Source: Aphrophora alni | Taxonomy: Eukaryota > Arthropoda > Insecta > Hemiptera > Aphrophoridae | NCBI GenBank assembly: GCA_963513935.1 | Contig: OY740772.1 | Location: 101,265,340-101,329,339, forward strand | Length of the DNA: 64,000 nucleotides | Direction of reading: 5' to 3' | Shown here: piece after piece, positions 48,511 through 60,430 of the stretch | How positions within the stretch are numbered: position 1 is the first letter of the stretch | How the letters are laid out: every line of letters begins with the position of its first letter | Made by a program: the position numbers and the translations under genes | Notes under the pieces: model-generated | What the model was told of the DNA's origin: nothing | The model's database searches: none | What the model saw: the letters and a program-made list of their open reading frames with translations, nothing else

Positions 48511-49379
48511 AATTTCATATACATTTTACATATTGGTATAGATTGGTACAATTATTAATATAGAAAAATATTACCAGTGTTATTGTAATTATCTAATGTA
48601 GTTGTATATGATAATGTTGTTTTCACCGTTGTTTAAAAGCGAAAAGCTCTCAGTTATCTTCGCTTTATGAGACAAAAACAAAATTACATAAAGTAAAGCT
48701 TCATTAGGACTTCGATAATTTAATAGACATTATGTTGGAAAATAACAATAGTTCGGTTAAGGAGAGACTTAGATAGGATGAAAGATCTAACTTAATAAGA
48801 AAATAGGCGTCAATCAAGGCTGGGTTCTTCGGCATTGCCTTGTTCCGTCCTCACTGTAGTAAGCCTCTGAAAGTTATATGATAATAATCTACTGTATTAA
48901 AGTAGTATTAAGATATACGTAGAAAGTTTTTATAAATAATTTATAATACATTTTTTTAAACTATCTGGCTTTTTAATAAAAATGAAGTAATGGTATGTAG
49001 TGGTATAAAAATATAATTTTAAAGTATTTTTTTGTGATGTACCAAGTTTTCTACTTTTGTTTTATTGTATGTTTTTAAAGATGCAACTTATTTCTTTTTT
49101 TAATTTAAGAGGTTCTAAAGGACGCATTTTAATAAAACCCATACCTAAATGTTAATCACGAGGTATAGAAAAAATTTGAATGATTCAGGTGTCAATCCGA
49201 TTGTGACAACGGTTTATAAAAACCATACAATTATCTTTTACGAAGAAATTGCTATATATTTACAAATAATAGATGAAAATAGAAAATAAAATTTAACTCT
49301 TTAAATTTTTTAATAAATCAATTATAGTAAGCGTACGTTATGAACAAGGTAAATGTCCATGTTTTACAACTCAGAATAG
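48511..49379. other. AT-rich stretch, nothing recognised
   Basis: No coding or repeat signal was seen before the satellite's first decayed unit. Confidence 0.4.
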
Positions 49380-51135
49380 ACCATGTACATTTTATAAGTG
49401 AGGACAAAATTAGGCTAGACTACTACCAAAAAAATTACTTAAAATTTAAAATCACTAAATTTAAATTATTTTACGTCATAAACAAATAAATTTTGGCAAA
49501 AGGTCACAATTCACAACATAAATACAATAAAGTAGTTTTATATGTGTGAAAGACAAAATAATTATTGGTCTTATGCTAAAGAAAATTTAAAATAAATATA
49601 AATTTGTTACCTTAAACTAAACAAAAAAATAAATAAAAAAAAAATACATTGTACACCTAAACAATCAATAAAAAACCAAGTAGACTTCATGTGCAAGAGA
49701 AAAAATGTAGACTTACCTACTGCCAAAGGATATTTAAAATAAATATAAATTTGTTACCCTAAACTTAAACCTAAAACAATAAATTATATAACTAAACAAT
49801 CAATAAAAAACCAAGTAGACTTCATGTGCAAGAGAAAAAATGTAGACTTACCTACTGCCAAAGGATATTTAAAATAAATATAAATTTGTTACCCTAAACT
49901 TAAACCTCAAACAATAAATTATATAACTAAACAATCAATAAAAAACCAAGTAGACTTCATGTGCAAGAGAAAAAATGTAGACTTACCTACTGCCAAAGGA
50001 TATTTAAAATAAATATAAATTTGTGACCCTAAACTTAAACCTCAAACAATAAATTATATAACTAAACAATCAATAAAAAACCAAGTAGACTTCATGTGCA
50101 AGAGAAAAAATGTAGACTTACCTACTGCCAAAGGATATTTAAAATAAATATAAATTTGTTACACTAAACTTAAACCTAAAACAATAAATTATATAACTAA
50201 ACAATCAATAAAAAACCAAGTAGACTTCATGTGCAAGAGAAAAAATGTAGACTTACCTACTGCCAAAGGATATTTAAAATAAATATAAATTTGTTACCCT
50301 AAACTTAAACCTAAAACAATAAATTATATAACTAAACAATCAATAAAAAACCAAGTAGACTTCATGTGCAAGAGAAAAAATGTAGACTTACCTACTGCCA
50401 AAGGATATTTAAAATAAATATAAATTTGTTACCCTAAACTTAAACCTCAAACAATAAATTATATAACTAAACAATCAATAAAAAACCAAGTAGACTTCAT
50501 GTGCAAGAGAAAAAATGTAGACTTACCTACTGCCAAAGGATATTTAAAATAAATATAAATTTGTGACCCTAAACTTAAACCTCAAACAATAAATTATATA
50601 ACTAAACAATCAATAAAAAACCAAGTAGACTTCATGTGCAAGAGAAAAAATGTAGACTTACCTACTGCCAAAGAATATTTAAAATAAATATAAATTTGTT
50701 ACCCTAAACTTAAACCTCAAACAATAAATTATATAACTAAACAATCAATAAAAAACCAAGTAGACTTCATGTGCAAGAGAAAAAATGTAGACTTACCTAC
50801 TGCCAAAGAATATTTAAAATAAATATAAATTTGTTACCCTAAACTTAAACCTCAAACAATAAATTATATAACTAAACAATCAATAAAAAACCAAGTAGAC
50901 TTCATGTGCAAGAGAAAAAATGTAGACTTACCTACTGCCAAAGGATATTTAAAATAAATATAAATTTGTTACACTAAACTTGAACCTAAAACAATAAATT
51001 ATATAACTAAACAATCAATAAAAAACCAAGTAGACTTCATGTGCAAGAGAAAAAATGTAGACTTACCTACTGCCAAAGAATATTTAAAATAAATATAAAT
51101 TTGTTACCCTAAACTTAACCTAAAACAATAAATTA
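49380..51135. repeat. Satellite array, 135-bp unit, 11 well-kept copies
   Basis: TAGACTTCATGTGCAAGAGA starts at 49681, 49816, 49951, 50086, 50221, 50356, 50491, 50626, 50761, 50896 and 51031, exactly 135 bp apart. Two older, strongly decayed units precede it, near 49540-49680 and 49385-49500. Variant sites (GTTACCC/GTGACCC/GTTACAC and CCTAAAAC/CCTCAAAC) repeat in the order of units 1-2-3 again in units 5-6-7, so the array was partly amplified as 540-bp blocks of four units. Units 8, 9 and 11 share AAAGAATATT in place of AAAGGATATT. Stops in all frames make it non-coding. Confidence 0.97.
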
Positions 51136-51884
51136 CACACGTACATAATAAATATGTTAAAAGTACTGAATTATTGGATGTTCAAATATGTTAAAAGTGA
51201 TTTTTGGAATAATGTCTGCCCTCTATTGTCGGAAAGGTTTTGCCATTGTTCGTTATAGGGTTTCCTGCGATGGCTAACTTTCTTATTTTTTAAAATAAAA
51301 TAATATAAATAATAATGAAGAGAAAAGAAAGATAAATTATAATAACTCAAACTATGGTTTAATTTTAAAATATCCACTGAATGATCTTAATTGTAGTTTT
51401 TGGTTTTGTTATACTCTCTTCTTGTGAAAGATATAGTTCTTCTTATGTTTTTGAATGTAGGGGGATCTCAGAACGAATAAATGCCCAGAAAATTCCATAA
51501 AAATCGCTTACACTTATCACATAACTTTCTCTATAACTTTGGAGAGAGTCATATGAAAAAAAATTGTATAAATATTTGCATATTGTCAAAGCTGTCAACG
51601 TTTTAAAAAGCAAGAAATAAATTATAAAAAGTTTCACTTACAAATATAATATTGACAATTATTTTTCTCAATTCCTGTTAAATATTAAAATCAATATTAA
51701 TTATCTTTTAATAATTTGTTATCGAGGTTATATCCATCTTTTTAATTGTTAAAGTCTAAAATAAAGAGAATAAATATAAATATAACTAAGCATTATTCTT
51801 AGTAGTAGTAAAGTGTATGTTGATTTTTGGTGAATGATATATCCGTGTAGTAATTATAACAATACTTAAATACAAGGTTTTGGC
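51136..51884. other. AT-rich stretch, nothing recognised
   Basis: Two small minus frames (51171-51377 and 51443-51637) encode lysine-, phenylalanine- and tyrosine-rich peptides typical of AT-rich non-coding DNA. Confidence 0.4.
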
Positions 51885-51965
51885 AGGTTGTTGGACCGTT
51901 CTTGCAGCAACAAGTCTCACTGTGCCAGCTGATTAATGATCTTGTACTAAGTGATAATACGCAAA
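51885..51965 (+). repeat. Dispersed repeat G, copy 2
   Basis: GGCAGGTTGTTGGACC, CAACAAGTCTCACTGTGCCA and CTGATTAATGATCTTGTACT match 48143-48215. Confidence 0.65.
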
Positions 51966-52539
51966 TAGTAGGGTTTATTATTTGTTAGATAAAGGGGGGT
52001 AAATAAGTCCAATGAAGACTGTAATATAAAGACATATTTCTGATATATATTGGTATAATGTTTAAACAAATATAACGATTCCAATGAAGAAAGATGAGAG
52101 ATAATTGTCTTTATTTATGGGCGAAAATAGGACTAGCAGTTCATCTCCGTCAATCCTACAACAACAGTAAAATATATATGTATAAGGTTACCCACTTCTC
52201 TGTCTTTATTAGTCTAAAGGTTGTAAAGTATATATGAAAGATGTTAAGTAACACATTTTAAAATTATAATAAAATATTTAAAATTAACAAAAACAAAATT
52301 AAGATAAATCGAACTTATTAGAGAGAGCGTTTCATCTTATTTTCCTCGTAATATATCCGTAAACAATAAAAAGGAAAAGAGAAAGGGGGGGGGGTGAGAA
52401 TAATCCCGTGTTTTATTCTGTTTCGGGTTTTGTTTATGGGTTTGTTTTTGGTTTTTTGTTTAGTTTTTTATTTCTTTTCTATCTTTTTTACTTAGGGCAC
52501 AAAGTATAGAATACGTTTTGGAAAAAATTGTCATTTCTT

Positions 52540-52865
52540 TTTGACTGATCTTCATGTTTCTTGGCAAACAGGATTTAAAATATAATTTTTACATGCCTTC
52601 TGTCGTTGTTTGCGACGTTGACCTCTGTACGTAAGGACGATAGCAGCCACAAAAATAAAGATATGAATATAAAATTTGGCATAAGAGACTATATTGTCCT
52701 CATTTAGAACCGAATTGAAATTTAGAAAAATAAAAATAAAATGTCAAATAGACGACCATTTTAAACAGTGTGTTGTTCATATCTCCAGGGTTATTCAAGT
52801 TATAACAAACAAATTTAGATGCAATATTCAAATTTTAAATCTGCTTATAATAGTATCGTAAATAT
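52540..52865 (+). repeat. Family A copy
   Basis: CTTCTGTCGTTGTTTGCGAC, then GTACGTAAGGACGATAGCAG, AACCGAATTGAAATTTAGAA and TGTTGTTCATATCTCCAGGG occur in family A order. The 3' part (TACCAACCCC onward) is missing or decayed beyond about 52860. Confidence 0.65.
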
Positions 52866-53166
52866 CATAATTACACCCATCAACTCTTTTGTTTTGTATG
52901 AAAATTTTGTATTTATAATATCACTTTTCTAACTCACAGACTTGTATCTAATATATGTAGGGATTAACTTAAACATTTCATTTTATACAGCCTATTTTAG
53001 GTGAATTATTTTATAAATATAAAAAAAACTAGATTTGCTTGAAATTATCTTTATTTTTTATAACATGTATTTTAAAACCGACTAACAATATATGATTAGA
53101 GGATGTCTATATTAGTCTGTGATCGGCCATGACAAGTAGCGCACCAATACAAATACATATCAGAGT

Positions 53167-53169
<3 letters not shown>

Positions 53170-53225
<56 letters not shown>
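53170..53225. repeat. (TA)n microsatellite, about 56 bp
   Basis: Uninterrupted TA immediately 5' of a CTGATGA-hairpin-GAAAC unit. Confidence 0.97.
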
Positions 53226-53228
<3 letters not shown>

Positions 53229-53375
53229 TCATGTATACTTTGTTTTAATGTTCGACGATCTCTTTAGAGTGATTAATTATTCCTGATGATGGAGCTACGG
53301 CTTCGAAACAAGTCGATTCTCGACTAAGAAATCACGTGACAGACAAGGTAATTAAAAGTTATAAGTAATTTTAAA
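53226..53375 (+). repeat. CTGATGA-hairpin-GAAAC unit, best core
   Basis: The order is: TTTTAATG; TTCGACGATCTCTTTAGAGT; CTGATGA (53283-53289); stem strands GGAGC and GCTTC; GAAAC (53305-53309); the small hairpin AGTCGATTCTCGACT; TCACGTGAC at 53332-53340; and GGTAATT. CTGATGA and GAAA are the invariant hammerhead core boxes, with stem II between them. The same external blocks flank copies at 16.9, 58.4 and 61.1 kb. One extra U separates CTGATGA from the stem. Confidence 0.65.
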
Positions 53376-55274
53376 CTGTGACTTAGATACCACAAAATGA
53401 ATATCAAATATAATTTGATGTTATAAAGTTCTAAACACATTTACAACTTATCCACCTGTTTCAGGTAAACCATTAAGTACCTGAACCATTAAGCTAAAGG
53501 GTTCAGATAATACCAGACTAGTATATTACAGACTTGTGGTTACAAAATGATCGTAGAGACTACAGAATTGGTCTAACCTTATCACGGTCAACTGTTCTTA
53601 ATAGTTCCTGATTCAACATAACGACACCCTCAAGTCACTCAACTACTTAAGTTTTGAACAAAGTACAATTATAACGTGAAACATCCAGAAACTATCTTAC
53701 AATTAGGCAGACATTTTGATTTTGTTTGCATTGTTGTTACGCCGTCTGATTAACATTAAATGTTGAAGACAATTTATACTGCATATTTTGGAATTTTATT
53801 TATTTTAAAAGAGAAGATTTATTCACAAAATAAAAAAAGTTAATTGGCGCTATCATGATACTTACTCAGTCACATCATACAATGTAATACAAGAAGATAC
53901 AATAAACAAAATGGACGAAAATTTGGTGTCTTGGGCAATGTATGAAATTTAAATAGTATAAATAGTATTGGTAGATCAAGGGGGGGGGGGGTCTTATCTT
54001 ATAAGGTAGGTTATTTTTGTTTAAAATAATGGTTATGTATGTTTTTTTATACTCGTAATTGTGTATATCACTCAATTGGAGGTGAACCTCGAATCTGTAG
54101 ATATTATGTGAAGAAATTTTGTAAGAGTAATGTAGGTTGGGGGTCCACCATGTACAATTTCCGGAATCTACAGCTTGGCTGTGATAGAATTTAACTGACT
54201 CAGTGTATCAAATAAGTGTAGAGACGTGATTACCTCGTGTATTATTATTTGTTTGAATAAATAATAATTTTGTTTCAATTTACTAATATTTCAAGACTAA
54301 TTGCTAAATTTTATTAACCTTAAACATCAATACTTATCTAACTTACTAGAATTACTTGAAAGACTCTTATTACAAACTAAAATGCTCTATAAATTCGGTA
54401 ATGCATATACCGAATTTCAATAGATTTGTATACATGACTACAGTCTAGTCACGTATACTAAATATTATGCTGATATCATAATTTGTGTGCCCGCATATTT
54501 TGAAAACTTACACAAGAACTCACACTTAATTTAAAAGCTATTTGTATTCCGATATTTTGTACGGCATATTGTTTTGTACACGTTGATTTATCTAGTTGTC
54601 ATTTACATTTGTGTAGAACCTAAGTTTTCAGACATTTAGAACCGTCATTTAAAACAGCATTTTTTTTTTAAATCGACCCATCGTTGTATTAAAAAATGCA
54701 AACCGAGTGCAAGCCCCTTCCAAAATTACTCATTTAAGATTCATAGTTAAAACAATATTGTTGTTCAAATTCAATGTACGATAAGTACAAGGGTTAAACT
54801 TTATTTCGAGTAGCTAACAAAACATACTACACTGGTGGATCAGTACAATACAGCTTGTATATAAATCAGATTATGCGAAATTATCAGTTTAACGCGTCAG
54901 TAAATGTAATTTTTGTTTTTTTTTCGTGTAACACGCACATTCAATATAATTTTACTGCTAACAAATTTCCCTTTAGTAATATCTGTATATTACAATATTG
55001 TATTTAAAATTACTAAAAATTTCAAGACTGGCTTATCTGATCAGAGAAGAAAGTTGTTGCATTACACCGATAACAGTTTTAAAAAATGAGAAAAAACTCA
55101 AATCCCAGATCTGTGCAATATTGTAGTCTGTAATGGGGCGTAAATTACGTCATCACTGAGCCTTTCTGGGAACCACTCTACGACGGTTTTCAGGTAGAAT
55201 GAGTTGACCTGTAACATTTCCTACGGTTTTAGGTTCCCCTAATATTTTATCAACACGTAGTCCAGTTATTTATT
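53376..55274. other. AT-rich stretch with a family A fragment, no gene
   Basis: 53845-53960 on the minus strand resembles the 3' end of family A (TTGTATTACATTGTATGATG block). A G-run lies at 53981-53990. The 66-codon minus frame there is not credible. Confidence 0.4.
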
Positions 55275-55649
55275 CTAACCTACTTGACACAAACACAACA
55301 CACGATTATTAACGATATAAGAATAGAATAGTTTGCCCATAAAATAATCCCACAATTTAAAATATCTACAAAAAATTCTTTTGCTACAATATTTGTCACA
55401 AAAGGAAGATAACGACCAAGAAGACGATGGCTTTAGGATGTGGAGAGCGCTCTGAAGACCCTCTAAGTGAGAAAAGGGAGAACTAGAGCAGGATGTAGAA
55501 AAGAATGTGTGTAATTTGTCAAGATAGTTAAGTGCCATTTCGGCCTTTATTGCTACGCAGTACCTAAATAATAAGACAATTATCATAATTTGTGTATATA
55601 AAAACCAATTCACGCCGTTTCGAGAGTTTAAATCAACCTTAGTTTTCAA
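55275..55649 (-). other. Longest open frame of the window (124 codons), unassigned
   Basis: Starts MKTKVDLNSRNG. It has one hydrophobic stretch at about residues 19-33, a serine-rich middle (about 49-85) and a cysteine-rich end. I recognise no domain. The opposite strand between 55385 and 55565 also reads like decayed coding sequence (QYLSQKEDNDQEDDGF, then stops), with acidic codons unusual for this region. The patch may be an old coding remnant whose true strand is plus, with this frame as its shadow. Neither strand gives an intact gene. Confidence 0.25.
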
Positions 55650-56363
55650 GATAGAAAACTAGAGCAAGTAAAAAGTGAATAACACAAACATAGCCTAGGG
55701 TTATTTTTAGAAACTAAGGCTAAGAACACTGGTTAAAACGTACGATCAAAGCTAAGTACAGGAGTTGTTTTATACTCCGAACCTTCTTGTATTAATTTGG
55801 ATAAACACAAAATAATGAAAAATATCCGAGATTAATAATATGAACTCCATAATTATCAAATAATTTTAAAAACATAATAAATAACATAACTAGTAACAGT
55901 GTCAATGTAAAATTATAATTTTTCAATTCAAATAACATCACAAAGTAGAACTTTTTAGTTATAATAGGCTTTGTAACGGAACCCATGTTAAGAAGGATAT
56001 TTCAATCATTACAAGTGCATGATGATTGCTTAACACGAGAATGCCAATTTAAAACTTCTTCTTTGAGGATAATGGTGATTACTTTATATCGTGCAGGATT
56101 GTTTCATCTTTATCTAACAATCATTAATAAATCGTCAAAAAACACAACAGAAGAAATGAATTTATTTCACTATTTAATTAAATCTAAATGGCAGAAATAG
56201 GTAAAAAATAAAAATTTGAGTGAAATTTTCTTAATACTTATTATAAATTATGTAGAGATTCTTTTTGTTTTATCATGGTCAAGTACCTGGAACACAAAAG
56301 TGATAAAGGCACTTAACGTTTATATTTCCAAAGATTAATATATACTTTTAATTCTTTCATGGA
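55650..56363. other. No supported gene
   Basis: Short frames on both strands meet near 55985 (55792-55986 minus and 55985-56200 plus). Neither has a recognisable feature. Confidence 0.35.
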
Positions 56364-56960
56364 TTACAGCCCTGATAGAACTTTTACCTCCTACGCATAT
56401 CGTCTCCATTCCCCCCTACACTTCACGTTCTCCCACCATCTGCTTTCAATGTTTCCTCGACATCCTTCATTTATCTTTTCCTTGGTCTCTTTCTTAATTC
56501 CACTTTCCAATGTAATTTTTTTTTGTACCATATGTTTCACACGACCTAACCTTGCTCACCACCGCGCACCGAGACTTTACAAACCCTGGAGAATATCGTA
56601 AATTTCTCTGCTTGTTTTAATCTCCATCGTTCTTCCTGTAAGACATATTATTTCATATTTTATCTCACTTACTTACTCTCATTAACAGCTGACATAGTCG
56701 ACGATTACATGAGTCGCAACTGGTTTAATGATAGTTTTGTAGAGCGTTTTTTGAATTTATAAATATTTTGTAATTGATTTCAGAAGCTTAACATCAGCGA
56801 CATAAGCTCTGTTCCCAACTACAATCCTTTTATACAGTTCTACTGTAAACATATTCTCGCAGTTCAGAAGACTACCGAGATATGGGAAGCACATAGCGTC
56901 CTCAAAGGTTTGTCACCCAATTGATAAGATATACTTTCATCGCATTTCCTTAACTCCAAG
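56364..56960 (-). pseudogene. LINE ORF2 remnant: reverse transcriptase end to C-terminus
   Basis: Minus-strand reading from about 56900 gives CFPYLGSLLNC, then ELYKRIVVGNRAYVAD and KLLKS. This matches the YLGSxxNxxN and ELxKRIxxGNRAY blocks near the end of the reverse transcriptase in RTE/CR1-like insect LINEs. In shifted frames it continues LYKTIIKPVATHV (the usual IYKTxIRPVxTY block). Near 56380 it ends EWRRYA, stop, EVKVLSGL, stop, matching the EWRRxxxEAKxHxGL carboxyl terminus. Order and spacing fit one element with several frameshifts and stops, so it is dead. The catalytic FADD region was not seen and should lie beyond 56960, where similarity fades. Confidence 0.8.
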
Positions 56961-58309
56961 GTGATGTTATCATGTTCTTAATTTGTTATGCATTTAATCT
57001 GTGTACTATGGGTTTGCATGAGATTGTTTAATGTATGTAAAACAATACATAAATATTATTTTTGTACTAAATCCAGAAATTAATGTTACTCGCGTGGAAG
57101 ATGTGTTTAAAGGTTTATTTTCAAATTAAGATAGTCGTAAAATTACAAACTTGACAAAAAAATTCTGTGAAAAACAAAAACAAAAACAAACATTAGTAGA
57201 TTTTACTTTTAAATAATAGTTATTACTGTTATTTTGGTGGGAGGATTATTATCATTATAAGTAAAGTTCTATGATCTGAACTTTTTGTGGTATTGAAAGT
57301 GTTTGTGCTTATGCTAAATTTATAGTGTATACTTTGATTGAGCAATCGGTGATAATACTGAATAATAGTAAAAATAGCTGTCGAACAATAATCAATAATT
57401 TCAATAGATATTGAACACATAAGTTTAAGCTTTAAAATTATTATATTGTAACAGACAACGTGGGACAAACACTAAATAACAAATAATGATTGTTTAACTT
57501 TTTGTTAGAATAAAATATCACATAATATGTGTTCAGTTCTTTAGATAAAATTTAAATAAATATTTTATGTGAAGTTTTTATAAGATCTCATTAATTTAAT
57601 TTTAGAAAATTGCCTTTATACTGGGTCATATTTTAATTATGAGATTTATAACCTGTATAAGTTTTTAAATAAATACAAGTCTAAGAATAAACAAGTGTAA
57701 CAATACATTTAATTTAAGACAAAGTTCAAGACGATTAGTTGAATTAGAAGGATATCGTTTTAACACCAACCTACCGTTACATCCTTAAAAGGAATTAATC
57801 CACTTAACGACTGAAAGGAGCAAGATTTTATATCTGCTGTAATATCCCACTACTGCATCATTTCCTTTTATTTTTACGTTTAGAATAACAAGCAAGTATA
57901 TATCTTTAAATTTAGCTACTTTATTGTTAAATATGCATAAGAAACAATTGAATTGGATATTTTTATTTTTAAATTTATAAGACTATTTTAAGTAATAAAT
58001 CAAATTATGCGTGTAATTTGATAGATATAAAACACAATTAGTTACACGAGATTTCACAAAAATATTATTAAATAATATGTATTAAAGGGGATTTGTGAAC
58101 GCTGTAGAGGAATGTGAAATATATAAATCATTTAAATTTAAAAAAAAAATATTAAAAAAAAAAAAAAGATCATCTGTTGTTAAACGATCAACTAAGGTTT
58201 GACTCTAATGCGATATATGACACCGATAGGAATCCAACGAGAAAGATGGTTAAAGTGCGAAAGAAAACACACAGACAGTTGCCGTTCGGTAGGCAAATGG
58301 TGCGCATCT
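56961..58309. other. AT-rich stretch, nothing recognised
   Basis: The 79-codon minus frame at 57229-57468 has no domain. A-runs at 58140-58168 break the sequence. No repeat partner was found. Confidence 0.4.
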
Positions 58310-58480
58310 ATAAAGTGTACATAAATGTGTTTGTGTTGTGTTATGTTTAATGTAGTGACGACGTTAATGAGAAAAAAAGATTTCTGATGATGGGATAGAA
58401 GTCCTGAAACGCGTTAAAAGAAAAAAAAAAGAAAAAGAAAAAGAGGTCACGTGACGGAGCTAACAAAGTAATTTATTTTA
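58310..58480 (+). repeat. CTGATGA-hairpin-GAAAC unit
   Basis: GTGTTTGTGTTGTGTTATGT, then AGTGACGACGTTAATGAG, CTGATGA (58384-58390), GGGA/TCCT stem strands, GAAAC (58406-58410) GCGTT, an A-rich insert, and the perfect palindrome GTCACGTGAC (58446-58455) followed by GGAGC. The upstream GTGTTTGTG block is shared, in reverse, with the copy at 61.03-61.19 kb. Confidence 0.62.
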
Positions 58481-58559
58481 TATGTTGCTATTACTATTAT
58501 TCGTTTGTGCATAACGTAATTACTTTGTGTCTGTTAGAGTAATTAAGACCGGTAGAGTA

Positions 58560-58690
58560 GTTGATACACAAAATAATCCAAAGCTACAAACAAGGATCTA
58601 ACCTGCATAACAAGTGATGTTTCATTATCTCGATATACGGCGAGATATACGCGCTCTCTACTAACTGAGCCAACGCGACGTCCCATTTTA
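58560..58690 (-). repeat. tRNA-derived SINE-like fragment
   Basis: On the minus strand: GTTGGCTCAGTTAGTAGAGA, a good box A with the D-loop of an arthropod tRNA, then GCAGGTTAGATCCTTG, a box-B-like sequence about 65 bases later. The spacing is longer than in a tRNA because of an AT-rich insert, so it is not a tRNA gene. It lies directly downstream of the CTGATGA unit at 58310-58480. It could be a different SINE family from the 25-26 kb units. Confidence 0.4.
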
Positions 58691-59122
58691 TTGCGTATAA
58701 TATTGTGGTTATAATTTTAGTCTTACCGTTAGTTTCTCTTCAGAATTAGAATAAAATTGTCTTCTTCAACGGTCTATATCTCCAGGAAGTGTTTCGTGGG
58801 GTTTTGCAGAGGCACTTCAATTCTAACATTTCTCTCAGTAAGACACTCCTGTCAGAGAGTTGAGTCAACAATTGAAGTTAACAGAAATATTATTCACATA
58901 CAAGACTTTAACTCTCGCCACGAAGGTAGTCGTGGCCATCGAAACATCACAGTACAGCGAACAATCCGCAGGAGATGATTATATATGGAGCAGTTCTTAA
59001 AGTACAATCTGTTCTCTACTTTGTACTCCTTTTAGTGATTGTTGTGGAGACGCAAGCAACCAGACATTAAAATATATATTACGCGCTCTTTCTTTTTCAT
59101 TTATTTCATAGTTAACAATTAA
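58691..59122. other. No supported gene
   Basis: The 73-codon plus frame at 58757-58978 has no recognised domain. It lies in locally less AT-rich sequence and is possibly part of an unrecognised repeat. Confidence 0.3.
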
Positions 59123-59339
59123 TCACGATGCCTTTTTTTTTTCCACACTGAGATATTTCAATAAAATCCTCAGCTCTGTATTTCATACAAGTAGTCTCTG
59201 GATAGTTCTGTTTTGCTTCTGTGGCAGCCTTAAAGAACTCTTTCATTGCCACCAATGCTGTATCCATGCTGGAGGCTGGGTTAGCTGAGATAGACCTATA
59301 GAAGCTCGTACCCGTGTAGTAGCCCTCGGATGACTTGAT
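59123..59339 (-). other. Coding-like 71-codon frame, possible exon or element remnant
   Basis: The minus-strand frame is open from 59339 to a TGA at 59123-59125. An internal Met at 59265-59267 begins MDTALVAMKEFFKAATEAKQ, and the frame ends lysine-rich. Its balanced Ala/Lys/Glu composition is unlike the Ile/Tyr/Lys-rich chance frames nearby. A stop lies directly upstream (59340-59342) and I saw no convincing splice acceptor. I do not recognise the family. It may be the C-terminal part of a mobile-element protein or a retrocopy fragment. Confidence 0.25.
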
Positions 59340-59342
59340 TTA

Positions 59343-60430
59343 GATTTTCGTATTTAGGTACTTTGTTTAAATCATTTGAAGCCCTTCACTTCGAGTTGCC
59401 TCTGATTTTACTTTGTCAATTTTGCTTCCAAAACAAAATGGGCTTCCACTGTATGCTTCAAGTTGTGTTGAGTCCACTTTTTTCATTTGGCACGATCAAT
59501 TCCTTCCGATTGCTCAAAACCTGCGCTGTGATTGTAGCAGAAACGAGGTGAAAAACTGTTTTAGAAAGAACTCTATTTTAATCAAACTTACATATTTTTA
59601 CTATGAAGATAAAACAATATATTCAACGGTAGAACAACAATATATAATCAGACACAAATATAGACTTTAATATTTATTTTCTATTGAGCAAACAAATTCC
59701 TGATAAGGTACACGAAAATACTAAATAGTCGACGAAATTCTTTGCTACCTTTTTAGAATTATTACAATGCACAAATAGTATGTATTAAAATAAGGAGAAG
59801 AAATAATACAGTAGACATATTTTTAGTTTTTCGTATAACTGATCCGGTCGTAAAGCTTCTATTAAATGTGGGGCCAGGATATGATTTGAATTTGTTACGT
59901 CAGAGGTAATTGTGTCAAATGTCACCATCTTTGTTTGAGATATATTTGGATAAGGCAGTAGCTTTTTGAAAATTTTATTTGTAGGTGAATAATAATGTAA
60001 ATTAGAAATACAGGGATATTTATAATATTAATTGTGGATTAAGTTGTTACCACACAAGACAAAACACGATGTGAAATATATATTATACAAAAAATGGTTC
60101 GGTTTTTTTTCCAGTTACAAGTATTTATATGAATTGTAACAAAACGACTTATCTAGTTGAGGGAGAAGCAAAATATTTCAGTTTTAAAGCTAGAATAGTA
60201 AAGGTGGTGGATTATTTTTAATATTTAGGTCCATTTTAAAATCGGGATTTTTTGAGAAGGATGTAGCAAGTCGTGTGAGACAGGTACGTAACGACTTTAA
60301 ACAATAATGAACGATTGTGGAGTGGAGATAGCCAGTAGAAAAAAAAATACTTCTAGTAACTGTTGAAAGTATCTCGAATTAGGGTGGAGAAAGTTTAACC
60401 TTAAATGGAAAGTAAGAAAACTAGGTCTGA
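59343..60430. other. No supported gene
   Basis: Two overlapping plus frames (59363-59551 and 59413-59670) in different phases have no recognised features. The rest is AT-rich. Confidence 0.35.
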
